From Lineus longissimus (taxonomy: Eukaryota > Nemertea > Pilidiophora > Heteronemertea > Lineidae), in the NCBI RefSeq assembly GCF_910592395.1, contig NC_088316.1, forward strand, positions 17,670,001-17,734,000: DNA of 64,000 bases, in the 5' to 3' direction. A program made the translations under genes and the position numbers. How positions within the stretch are numbered: position 1 is the stretch's first letter; every line of letters starts with the position of its first letter. The notes beneath the pieces were generated by a model that saw only the letters and a list, made by a program, of their open reading frames with translations, had not been told where the DNA came from and searched no databases. Below are positions 1 to 11,100 of this stretch, piece by piece.

Positions 1-3000
1 CGGCGTCCTGTTCCCAACGATAGATAAGAGGTTACAGTGGGAGGCGCTATTCGCCGAGGCTAAACTAAGACTAGCCTCTTCCACTGACCGCAAACCACCA
101 GACTTCTTACAGTCCTTACCCATCACCAAAACAAGAGCAGGGATGCAGTTCTCCTGCGCCGCGCCAATAGACGGTCTGAACGCAAACAACTACCGCGATG
201 TGTGGGTGTGCAACAGCGACGGCCATGTTGGTCACATGTGTCTGCTGAGCTTGGAGCCAGAACCAATCGTAACGCTGAATACACCGGTGCCCGGATGTAA
301 TTCACGGATCCTGTGCGTTTGCGCGGTGCCGGCACAAGCTTTGCCTTTTAAACGGTACGTATCTATAGACGGAGATTTTGATATGTTGAATAATTCTGAG
401 GATTTTCACTGACATCAAAAATGTATTAGGCGTTCACGAAAGTCATATATTAGAGGTCAGCATTCTGTAGTAATGCCAGAGGTGGCGACGAACGATGGTG
501 GTATGAGGTTATTATCCTTTATCCACTGTATCTCATCCCCTTTTTGTATCCTACAATGAAATAATGTCATGATTTCAAATGTTCCAGGATTGGCAGTTGT
601 AAAGGGTGCCGACGTAAGTCCTGTATGATCCACACGCCAACGTCACCGGTCAAATTGGAGCCGGATTCCAGCAGTAGTTCAGATGATGACTCGTCGTCCT
701 CAGACGATGATGAATTCGGAGATGGTGCAGAGGCCGATGTTAAGTCATCAGATGATGATGAGAAAGGGTGCAAATCGGGCGCCCTCTATGATCCTTACAA
801 GAGCACCATGTGGTTGGGGACGGAGGACGGCTTGTGAGTGTTAGCCTATGCGAAATCTACTGACAACGAACATATGATGTTTTTCTTGAAACAACCCGGG
901 ACTGCTAAAGCTTCACAAGAAGATCGGACTCAGCCGTCCTATGCATAAAAGCAGTAACTCCAGTTTTTTGACAAAGGCAACTTTTGGTCATTTTGGAAAG
1001 AACTTTGAATGCTGCATTTCGCCCAACATAGTGTTTCAGCTAAGCCGCAGTGTCCAACATGGTCGCATCTCGCTTGGCGCCGTCGTTGCGGCATCACAAG
1101 CGCTAACCCCATCACTGACTTAAACTCGCCTTAAGCATATTACTTGATACATGTATGATATTATCTATCATTTACGTCTTCTTTTTTGTCAGTATCATGA
1201 TATTCCAATGCACAGACAACATCAAAACAACCAGGAATAAGCTTCGAATACAACATGCCGCCAGTGTTCTCAGTATTGTGTAAGTTGCTGTTTGTTCCTT
1301 TCTCAAATCATAGTCATGACATAATCCTGCTCTGGCTAGGCTTTTCTTTCCATTTAGTAGAAATTAATCAACCTAAGATCTTTAAAACTAGAGCATATTT
1401 CGGTCATTTTTAAGAAATATTTCATATTCTTTTCAGATACCTGGACAATAAAGTGTTTGTATCCTTAGCAAATGGAGACCTTATCATATACAGGCGATTA
1501 CCAGGTGAGCCTATAGAAATGTCCGATCTTTGATAACGATAACTGAAGCATTTACTAGGACGCGCACGGAGGAGACGAAATCAGCAAATGATTACACTGA
1601 CTACCTTTTTTTATTTCAGAGGGTACATGGAACACGGATAAACCCGAGACTAAAGGGGTAGGCACGTCCACCACTCCTGTCAACCGCATGTTGGTAGTGG
1701 CAGGGAAACTCTGGTGTGGCTGCCACAGGGAGATGGTAGTTCTCAACCCGGCAACATTACAGGTCGAGGTAGGTACAATTATTAATTTGCGAACATGCTC
1801 TAAGCCGTGCGGAGATTGGTGGCATGGTGTGTACTCCGGATGAGTAAAAAGAAGGGAGCATGTGTGGAAAAGAGGCGAAGCAGCTCTCGAAGAAGTACTT
1901 CACATGTATATAAATTGTTGTTTTTCAGAGATCATTCCTTCTGCCAAGCGATTCTGACAGGCCAGTCCATTGCATGGCGTGTTCTAGTAAAGGAGTATGG
2001 ATAGCAATACAGAACAGTTCCAAAGTAGCACTCTTCAATGCAACAAGCTGTGACTTCCTTGTCGAGGTGAATGTGGCGCAAATTGTGGCGCAGAAGCTTG
2101 CAAGTAAGTACGAGCAAGGCTCGATGTCCCAGACACTCAAAGAATGTTATGGGGATCTGAATGCCAGGCATTTGAGTTTCGAAGTTTAACAGTCATCGTA
2201 CCTTTTAGGTGTATGGTACGTTAGCGCAATAAACGTATGTACTGCTAAATAACGATTGTATCTAATCATTGTACATGCCAGCAAATTACAAATCACATTG
2301 ACTTGCATTCACTGCTCTGAGCCAAGAGAGATTGGCGGCATAGTTTGTGCGCCTGATGAGTAAAAAGAAGGGCCCATGTATGGAAAGTTTGTCAATAACG
2401 GAATACTTTCATGTGTGCAGACATAGTAATCAATAAAGGGAACATGTTTGGAGAAGGAGGTGGATGGTTTTGTCTTGTGCACAGACTAATTCAAACCTTT
2501 ACCGGTATTTAGCCGCAATCTACCACAATAACATGTACATTGTGATTTGTATTTTAGCTGCTGATGATATCATTCGTCAGCACAAGACAGCTTGTCTCCG
2601 TATCACAGCGTTGATGGCTTGTAAGGACCTACTGTGGGTTGGAACTAGTGCCGGGATCATCCTAACCGTAGCACTGCCCATTATCAGTACAACCACTACA
2701 AGGAACAACATACAGATGCCGAATGTCACAGGTTAGTTCGCGTTCCTTTCCTCCGTGCAGCTTCGAGATTTTTCACGGCGAGTCATAGCGTTCGTGAGGA
2801 ATCCTAAGAGAATTTGGGTATGCTCACCAAACCGAAATATGAGGTGATAAGCAGCGATTTTCATTTACTGTCAACTGGAAGGTGAAAAAACGTTGAATAC
2901 CCGGTTTTGATATTTCACTGTGGTGGGTTTTAGGAGCTTGCAATATGTACATACGTCTACAATTATCCGTCATATGGTAATCATGACAGTGAATATTAGG

Positions 3001-3333
3001 AGAGTGAGGATTCCCAATGCAGACTTGCATTGGGATTGGGGCGTTTCCTTCCAGTTTGAATGAACTGTTTACTTTTTTCCAGCCCTCGTTCATGGTCACA
3101 CAGGTCACGTGCGATTCCTTACCTGTGTCGAGATGCCCGCCAATAGTCACCAAGGAGACGCTGCAATGCTGTCAAGGAGGGCATCCATGACACCTGCAGC
3201 CACTACCATGGCAACCAAGATGCTGGTCATCAGCGGAGGTGATGGTTACGAGGATTTCCGAGGGAATCCGAATGAAGATGAAATGACAGGGAAAGACGAT
3301 AGCACCAATCATTTGCTGCTTTGGCAAGTGTGA
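1..3333 (+). CDS. SPAG9/MAPK8IP3-like: JIP3/JIP4-type JNK-interacting scaffold protein, C-terminal part (5' end outside window)
   Basis: Eight terminal exons can be chained in frame: <2-354, 588-833, 1193-1279, 1437-1504, 1620-1768, 1929-2103, 2558-2731 and 3083-3333 (TGA 3331-3333). All junctions are GT-AG and the phases agree. The product matches the C-terminal WD-like propeller of JIP3/JIP4 scaffolds, which link JNK-pathway kinases to kinesin-1 and dynein on vesicles. Diagnostic segments are MWLGTEDG (exon 2), VFVSLANGDL (exon 4), KLWCGCHREMVVLNP (exon 5), DDIIRQHKTACLRITAL (exon 7), and KMLVISGGDGYEDFRG followed by DDSTNHLLLWQV (exon 8). Exon 2 carries a Ser/Asp-rich acidic stretch (about codons at 655-770). 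The N-terminal RH1, leucine-zipper and RH2 regions lie upstream of the window. Vertebrates have two paralogues; this looks like the single invertebrate one (Sunday driver/UNC-16 type), so the symbol is approximate. Confidence 0.93.
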
Positions 3334-4549
3334 AGGACACGTTCAATTTATTTCACGTTTCAGTGAAATACCTATGCATTTATTATGTTTATGCAGGTCT
3401 CAATGCACTTTTGTTACGTGAATGTTATATTTAAGCAGGTCTTATGACTTGTGTGGAGACTACGGAAACATTTCTATTCAAATTCATTTGGACACCTAGC
3501 CAGTGCAGCCCTATCGACCACCATGAATGTTGTTTCGTAAAGGTCGATGTAATCAAGATTTGCCGCGGTAACCCTTTGATAAGACAATGGGAATTTCGGC
3601 CTCGGTGTGAGCGGGCTTTGTTTCAAGACAATAGACCGTGTATTGGGCTTAGGCCTGAAATCTTTTAACTGCGAGGTAAGGGGGACGAAAAATATGTAAT
3701 GACGTCTTGCAAAATATCGAAAAGTGTGCTGCAAAATGTGTTCATAATGTAGTGGTACGGTATGGTGGTTCAGTTATAGCGCCAGTCGCCTCCTTGTACA
3801 TTAATGTGTGCTGACGACAGTTGTCTTCCACACTGTATGAGGTCATACTTATTGTTTCGGAGCTATTGTAACATCAGCATGTAGTCCTAACAACCCCTGT
3901 CATCAGAGTCGATGTCGACAAGTAATTTTGTGTCATTTTGTGTTATGGTAACTTTTATGAGCTTATTAGATAATGCATGCAAAAGTATTCCATGATCATG
4001 TAGGACCACATAACAACCATTAGAAAAAGAACGTTGTTAAATTATTTTCATATCTCCCACTAATATATGCAAATCTGTATGTAAATTATCATTGTTCATC
4101 ATAATTTTTGCAGAGGGACCCTGTAGTCCCATTTTTGTGATTCTTGTGATTAGTTAGCTGCAGCTACTGTACATTTTGTGCAATTACAAGTATAGATACG
4201 TAACATTACGGCGTGGTGTCTTGTTCTGTTAATCATAGGAGATGCTAGTCATGGGTGGTCAAGCGAAATTTTCGCCAAGTATATTTGATATTAACATATT
4301 TGCAGCTGAGTGTATCCTTAGTGTACCCTATTCAGGTCTGGTGTGAATACACTAAAATGTTCACATTCCGCGATCTATCTTGGGCACTTGACAGAGTATA
4401 TGTGTGACAACAGCTTCCACTTCACTAAAAAAAGGGGAGAATTGTTGATGTATAATTCTGCCTCAAAATTACTTAGCCTATACAATTAATGTATCAGATT
4501 ACACGCTGATCACGCTTTCGCCACTGTAGACGTCGTTAAATCATTTTTC
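3334..4549. other. 3' UTR of the JIP gene and intergenic spacer
   Basis: AT-rich sequence with no conserved reading frame. The proximal part should be the 3' UTR of the JIP-like gene. I found no canonical AATAAA at a convincing position. The short ORFs here have no family resemblance. Confidence 0.5.
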
Positions 4550-6245
4550 ATGGTGTATCATTTGCAAATGGGTTTCGGCGGCGAGATGGAGATAATGGCT
4601 GATGATGCCATCGCTGCCTCGCCGGAAACCATCTGCAAATTGCCTGAGGTGAACTCCGAGATCGTGCTTAGTGTTTTACGGGTCGTATACCACATCGCCG
4701 CGAGGTACGCATGGATACCTGTCATAGCTGCGGGGCTGTTTGGGAACGCCATGTCCGTCATTATAACTCTGCAGAAGGACAACAGGCGGATTTCAACATG
4801 CAACTACATAACTGCTATTGGCTTGGCTGATTCGGTGGTCCTCGTCGTCGAACTGGAGTGGGGAATATTTTAGCATATTTGGGACACAAGACCACCGACA
4901 GAACTTGAAATGCAGTAAGTGTTCCACAACACATGGTTCGATAACAGCGGGGAACATTATGATTAGTCAGTAAGACTGGAACTGACCCTAAATTCTGCTT
5001 TCGGAAATTGAGCAATCGGTCAACCAGGAATACCTCCTATTCCTGGTTTTGGCAATTATACATCTATGTTTTACCGGTACTTTTCCAGGTTGATGAACTA
5101 CTTCGCTTTTTCCTTTGCAATCCTTTCTGGTTTCTTCCTCGCCGAGATGACAGTGGATAGGTTGATTGTAGTTCGATTCCCGATGGCTGCTCCCAGACTC
5201 TGCACAACCAGACGGACCTGCGTGACCATTGTTGTGACGTTTATTTTGGTCTGTGGTCTAAATCTTTACTGTATGTTTACTTATAAAATAGTATATCACG
5301 AACAAACAGGTAAAAAGAGATGAAGGAGTTACTTTTTGTAATTGCAAATCCTTATTGTCGTCCTGATGCACATTTAGAAATCTCAGTGGTGTAGTGTAAG
5401 CAAGTGGCCAGTGAGTTTTCCATTCCGAGAGATGGCGCAAAAACCGCAATGACACTATAAAGACTGCCACGTGCAGTGCCTCACACCCTGGCTTGTTGAC
5501 CATAGCTTGACCAGAGGCATCCTGTGCTTCAGGGCCTTTAACTCGGCACTTACCGAGCTCATAACGATTACACAACTAACCCTGGTATTCGAGATTGTGG
5601 AGGGCTACATGATAGCTCAATATCGGCCTACGATCAACCAATCGAAAATTTTCGTTACCGCTTCCTCACCTGCTGGCTGGTCGTAGGCTGACGAAGAGAA
5701 TCATTTGGACTTTTTCATTATTCAATCAGTTTATCTTAATCGTTTTAGGTCAGGGTCTTTTACGTATGGTAGTAGAAGGCGCCCCCGAATTGGAAACACT
5801 GGGACTCGCGGCTCAGTTGGCTATTGGCACCATCCTCCCATTTGTCATCATTGTCGCCTGCAACCTGTGGATTTTCAATGTGCTGCGAAATGCGTCCAAG
5901 AAAAGCAACAAAATGGGTGTGAGCAAAGAAGGCCAGAAAACACGAGAGAAGGAGACTACGTATTTGACCAAAATGTTAATCCTCGTCAGTATTGCTTATG
6001 TCATGACATCTATTCCTTATAGACTGTACGAGATCATAATGGGCATCCCAGAGGTTGCAGCACCGTACGACCTTCGTGTGGAGTACTGGAGTCTGCGACT
6101 CAATTGCATCCATTTCATTTTACTGACTATCTGGGATATGAATTTTGCTATCAATTTCTACCTTTACTGTATCGGGGGCGGAAAGAAATATCGCAATGAC
6201 GTCAGAGAAAAATTAGCGAATATGTTTTGTCTTTGTAAAGACTGA
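4550..6245 (+). pseudogene. Class A (peptide-type) G-protein-coupled receptor with an in-frame TAG; pseudogene, null allele or recoded gene
   Basis: Three exons join in phase: 4550-4914, 5089-5309 and 5749-6245 (361 codons including an internal TAG and the final TGA). Seven hydrophobic segments are readable. TM1 has GN (IPVIAAGLFGNAMSVII), TM2 has the Asp in GLADS, TM3 ends TVDRL, TM5 is AIGTILPFVIIVACN, TM6 contains SIPYRLYEI, and TM7 ends NFAINFYLY in place of NPxxY. This is the pattern of invertebrate FMRFamide/TRH-like orphan receptors of the plasma membrane. The TAG at 4871-4873 falls just after TM2. The same frame continues through the TAG to the exon-1 donor at 4915 and then into TM3 without a shift, so this is the only lesion seen. 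The TM3-start and ECL2 cysteines are absent. A polyadenylation signal is at 6809-6814. The start is the first ATG; the N-terminus is short with no clear signal peptide. Alternative explanations are sequencing error, a polymorphic null allele or readthrough. Confidence 0.8.
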
Positions 6246-8134
6246 TTGAGTACTTAGGGTTACGAATGTGTATCTTTACCTCGTCTCAGCTTGCCATTTT
6301 GTGAGCTTTCCTTTACTTAATGGCGGGTACATCGAAGTCTGTTATGAGAGGATCATCATTAACGTTAGTACACATTGTCTTCCTCCCAGTAGTCTTTTTT
6401 ACACTTTCAGGACATGTGAGTTGATTATTTAACTTTAGAAATAAGTTCTTTACAATAGAATACGAGTTTGATGAGTTTCTTTCGACTTTCTACTTTCGAC
6501 TTTCGCATTACACAGGATGGTGGCCTTGGGTGGCAAAATTGTTATTTTGATATTTCCTTCAACGTTAAAACAACACAAACGCCATCTTCAGGGTGATGAT
6601 AGAACTGACTCGACGCAAGGACCCAACGCGCCGCGTAGCGGCAAAATAACAAAGCTGGCGAAACATTTATAACGGGTCACCGTGATCTCATTATGGATTG
6701 ATAGCGCGATTATGGGGTTGTAACTATTTTGCTGTATATTGTCACGAGGAAAGAAAAGCACGCGACCTAACGCCAACCTATTTATGTAAAATGATAATAG
6801 GAAATGTTAATAAATAACCATTCCTTATCGTCTTTTGAGAGCATTTTTAATTGTAAAAAGTATATGCCTACGTCAAAGAGTCTCTGCAATGGTCATTTTT
6901 ATCAGAGTAGTCTCGCGCAGCCAGACCTTCTTCACTTATTATTGAAGGACTATCCCCTTGTTTCTACAGGGTTGACCATGTCTCTGAAATGAAATGAAAT
7001 TGAAAGTATCATTTCTCTACACGAGCACATGGTCAAGTCCTACATGAGGGCCAAATAAGAAACCAGCTTTCCGGGTATTTTCATCTGTATATAGGAGTGG
7101 TGGCTGTCCTAGTAGATGGGACATAATGGGATGGGCCGGGATGGGTCGGCCTACGGAGGATTCTCAAAGGCCGATGCAAATGGACTGGTTGTGATAGGCT
7201 CTACGTAGTGGCAAGACAGAAATAGGAACAGAAGGAATTACAATTTTGCCAAAAATGAAAGTTGGTCAAAGTGTGCAATAAACGATTTTGATGGTCGCTT
7301 TTTTGGTTTGGCCTTGGTGAGATCACCTTTAGTCTCCACGCACGGATACGCTTGCACGGTATACAGAGTTTACACTACGAAACTCTGCGCGGAGGGCCCC
7401 AGACATGCGTAGTGGATTGCAATGAGTATGCACTGTCCTTTGTACAGCCTGGCAGACAGGCCAGATTTCTTCTGTCTCTATGAATTTCGACGTTGATTAC
7501 GGCTGAAAGATGTAGAATTTTAGGATTCTGACTACATCTTCTGAAAATGAGGTATAGTATCTTATATTTCCGGCTTGAAATTTTTAGATATCGGCTACGG
7601 ATCGTCTGACAGTTGCGTGTCCGTTTGTGCTCGATCCTGAAGGGTGTACACGTACGGGTATACATTGTATAGGCGTGTACATACATGTACGTAATGCGTT
7701 ACCCTTAATGTCTTCTTCATGCATAATGCATCCGTATTGATGATGCTGGTCAGTACACGCTGTATAAATGTGCCATCTGTCCTCCATGAAAAAGTGACCT
7801 CACTGCCACTGGTCAAACCCTGGCTTGATTGATTGCAGAATCCCTGACAAATGCTTCAAAGAGAGGTTTTGGTTAGGGTTAGCTATAGAACATTTTGGAA
7901 GTGATGGTCATTTTGTAAGGGATCCTGCAGTAGTGCCCAAACCCTTCTTCTCCGTCCATCGTCCCCAGTCCCACGTACTCTAATCTGTTGAAGACTGGCC
8001 CAAAAAGCAAACTTACACGTACACCCAGGCTATTCAGACCTCCAAACTGACGGGGTTTTCCCATTCTAACCTTTTTTCCCTGTTTATTTTCAGATACATA
8101 TTGGGAGTAGGAAGGATAGATTTTGATATAAAAG
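6246..8134. other. 3' flank of the GPCR and 5' flank/UTR of the ankyrin gene
   Basis: No conserved coding sequence. Short CGACTTT repeats occur near 6480-6508, and AATAAA at 6809-6814 is the likely end of the GPCR transcript. At 8067-8093 a long pyrimidine tract ending in CAG is a strong splice acceptor. It opens a 5' UTR stretch that leads directly to the ANKRD50 ATG at 8135, so at least one non-coding upstream exon is expected; it was not located. Confidence 0.5.
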
Positions 8135-11100
8135 ATGGATAGCTTGCTGCGTGGCAAACGCTTCTTTTGTCGGGAATGGGGCTTCAGCAAAATCAACCAT
8201 TGCCTGGAGAACCGGCCCTCGGCCAAAACATGCGGTGCTTTAATCATGGGAGGGCCAGGCTGCGGCAAGACCTCCCTCTGCTGTGAACTAGTCTGGCCAA
8301 CTACTAGTCATGGAAAACAACGGAACTTAAATCGGCGGTTATTGGCGTATCATTTCTGTCAAGCTCATGACATTGATACGTTGAACTTGACAAAGTTTAT
8401 ACAAAGCCTTGTTGAACAGATTAGAAAGTCTGGGCTTGTTGAGGGATATGGGGATGCGATTAGTGACCCTGTTGTCCAGACGGCACTGGAGACGAAAGAA
8501 TGTGAGAAAAATCCCGACGAAGCTTTCAAAAAGGGTGTCCTCTTGCCATTGCTGTCATTGCAGCCACCGCCACAGAACTTGTTCTTGCTTGTTGATTCGA
8601 TAGATGAGTCGTATCTTCAGTCGATAAGCGATCACAAATCCGGTAGTCGGACAGTTGCAGAACTTCTTGCCAATCATCATGCGCTCTTTCCAAAATGGCT
8701 GCTGCTGGTGTGTTCTTCACGCAAACAGAGCAAGTCTGTCACGCGTATGTTTACAGGGTTTCGAAAAATCAGTTTGGATGATCTGCGGAAGTCTCACGTT
8801 GTGCGAGATGTTCAGCAGTATATCTTGTGCCGCCTTGATCAGGAGGAGGACCTCCGGCAACATCTCAGTAGAGACACGGCTGAGATGCTAAATCAACTTC
8901 ATATCAAAAGCAACGGTTGTTTTCTTTACTTGGAAAAAGTTTTGGATGGGGTTGCGGACAATTTCATCATGTTGCGCGAAATCCGAGAAATACCTGGTAC
9001 ATTGAATGGATTGTACCTATGGCTGTGTCAGCGACTGTTTGTGCGCAAACAGTTTGTGAAAATTCAGCCAATTTTGAATGCAATTTTGGCTGCACGTTGC
9101 CCTCTTACCGTAGATGAGTTGTATTTATGTGCCTGGACACGCAACACGAACCTGAATCGTGATGAGTTCTGTCGTCGTGTAGATATGCTTTCCAAAATCA
9201 TCATCGATGGTCGCCACAACACAAAGATACTGTTCCATCACAGTTTTGCCGAGTGGCTCCTCGATGTCAAACATTGCACTCAAAAGTATCTTTGCACTGC
9301 CGCTGAAGGTCATGGTATGATAGCCATGACTTTGTCTCTGCATGCTTCCAGCCTGTCTCCATGTGACATCCAGGACTTTGCGCTTCACCTTGGGAAAAGC
9401 ATTTTCCAGCCTCCGATTTATCCATTTCATCTCGCATTATGGATGGTTATGTGTGGGACGAACGTCGAGGACAGTTTGACATGTGGCATGCCAAAGGAAC
9501 CGAAAGTCCGGAAACTCCTCTTAGAGGCGGGGGCTCGAATTCCCGTACATGATGAAACCCAAAGCAGTACAGCATCTAGTGAAAATAAGGATGACTCCTA
9601 TGCTGGTCTCTTAGAAGATGAAACCATGATTGACCAACTCGATGGAAATGGTCGAACTATGCTCATGAACGCTGCATACCAAGGCAATTTACAGTTGGTC
9701 AATATGTTAGTGACACGAGGGGCTGATTTGGAAGTAATTGACAAAAATGGACAGACGGCTCTGAATCTTGCCTCAAGACAGGGTAACGCTGATATAGTCG
9801 CTGTGCTTCTCACATCATGTGCTAATGTTGACCATACTGACAATGATGGCTGGACTGCGTTGCGGTCAGCGGCCTGGGGTGGTCACACAGAAGTGGTCAG
9901 ATTACTTCTTGAAGCTGGTGCGCAAGTGGATCATGCTGATAGTGATCAGCGGACGGCGCTACGAGCCGCAGCCTGGGGAGGACACGACGAGATCGTAATA
10001 CAGCTTTTAGAACACGGTGCAGATGTGAACAAGGTCGACAATGAAGGTCGTACTGCGCTGATTGCTGCGGCATACATGGGTCATGTTGAAATTGTGGAAC
10101 ATCTTTTAGGGCATGGTGCCGATATCAATCATGAGGATTGCGATGGGCGCACAGCCTTATCAGTTGCTGCACTGTGTATTCCAGCAAGCCAAGGTCACTC
10201 TGGCGTGGTCAGTCTACTCCTTGACCGTGATGCTGCGGTGGATCATGCTGACCATGACGGAATGACGCCACTTCTAGTCGCTGCCTACGAAGGTCATCAG
10301 GAAGTCTGTGAGTTACTTCTCGAGAACGATGCCGACGTAGATCACTGGGATCATTCAAATCGCACGCCCCTTCTCGCCGCAGCATCCATGGGACACTCGG
10401 ACGTCGTCAACATGTTGTTGTTTTGGGGAGCTGCTGTCGACACCATTGATACAGAGGGTAGGACCGTTCTTAGCATCGCTGCGTCTCAGGGCAACCCAGA
10501 TGTCGTACGTCAGCTACTCGAACGTGGCTTAGATGAGATGCACCGTGACAACGCAGGCTTGACGCCACTGCACTTGGCGTCTTTTGAGGGACACAAGGAG
10601 GTAGGTTTGACATTTTTGAATTCGACTTGGTTCCCATTCATCTGGTAGATTATTACAGTCTATCCTTTTAATCTTGGGATGGTTCACATATAATTCAGAA
10701 TTTTGTAAAATTCAGCTTGTGGCTTCATGATTGTTTACTAGCCCTTTTAGAGCAAGCCAGTCTTGAAAAACATGGCTGCTGCCATACCTTACAACATGGT
10801 GCATCATTCATCGCATCGGCCAATTTCTTTCTCATCATTCCAGTATGCAGCAGGTTCGCAAAGTTTGCCTGCATGTACCTTCTGACTTTGCTCTGGGAAT
10901 TACCTCCATATTCTAGCTCGAGGCTTTGAACTTTTCTTGTAATAAGATATACTGGTGTTTAAAGTCAGCTTGCCATGAAATCACCTTGGCCAGATCATTC
11001 TATTACTGGCATGCCAGGTGTATGACCAACCTGTACAAAGGTAGTGTTGGTTCCAATAGAAAATACTGGCGGACTTGTATATTTGCGTATGATACCAACT

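Noticed and set aside
5464-5688. 71-codon ORF inside the second GPCR intron as an extra exon
   Set aside because: It has no TM5 or ECL2 character, the best acceptor (GTGCAG) gives an early stop in the required phase, and exons 5089-5309 and 5749-6245 already join in phase.
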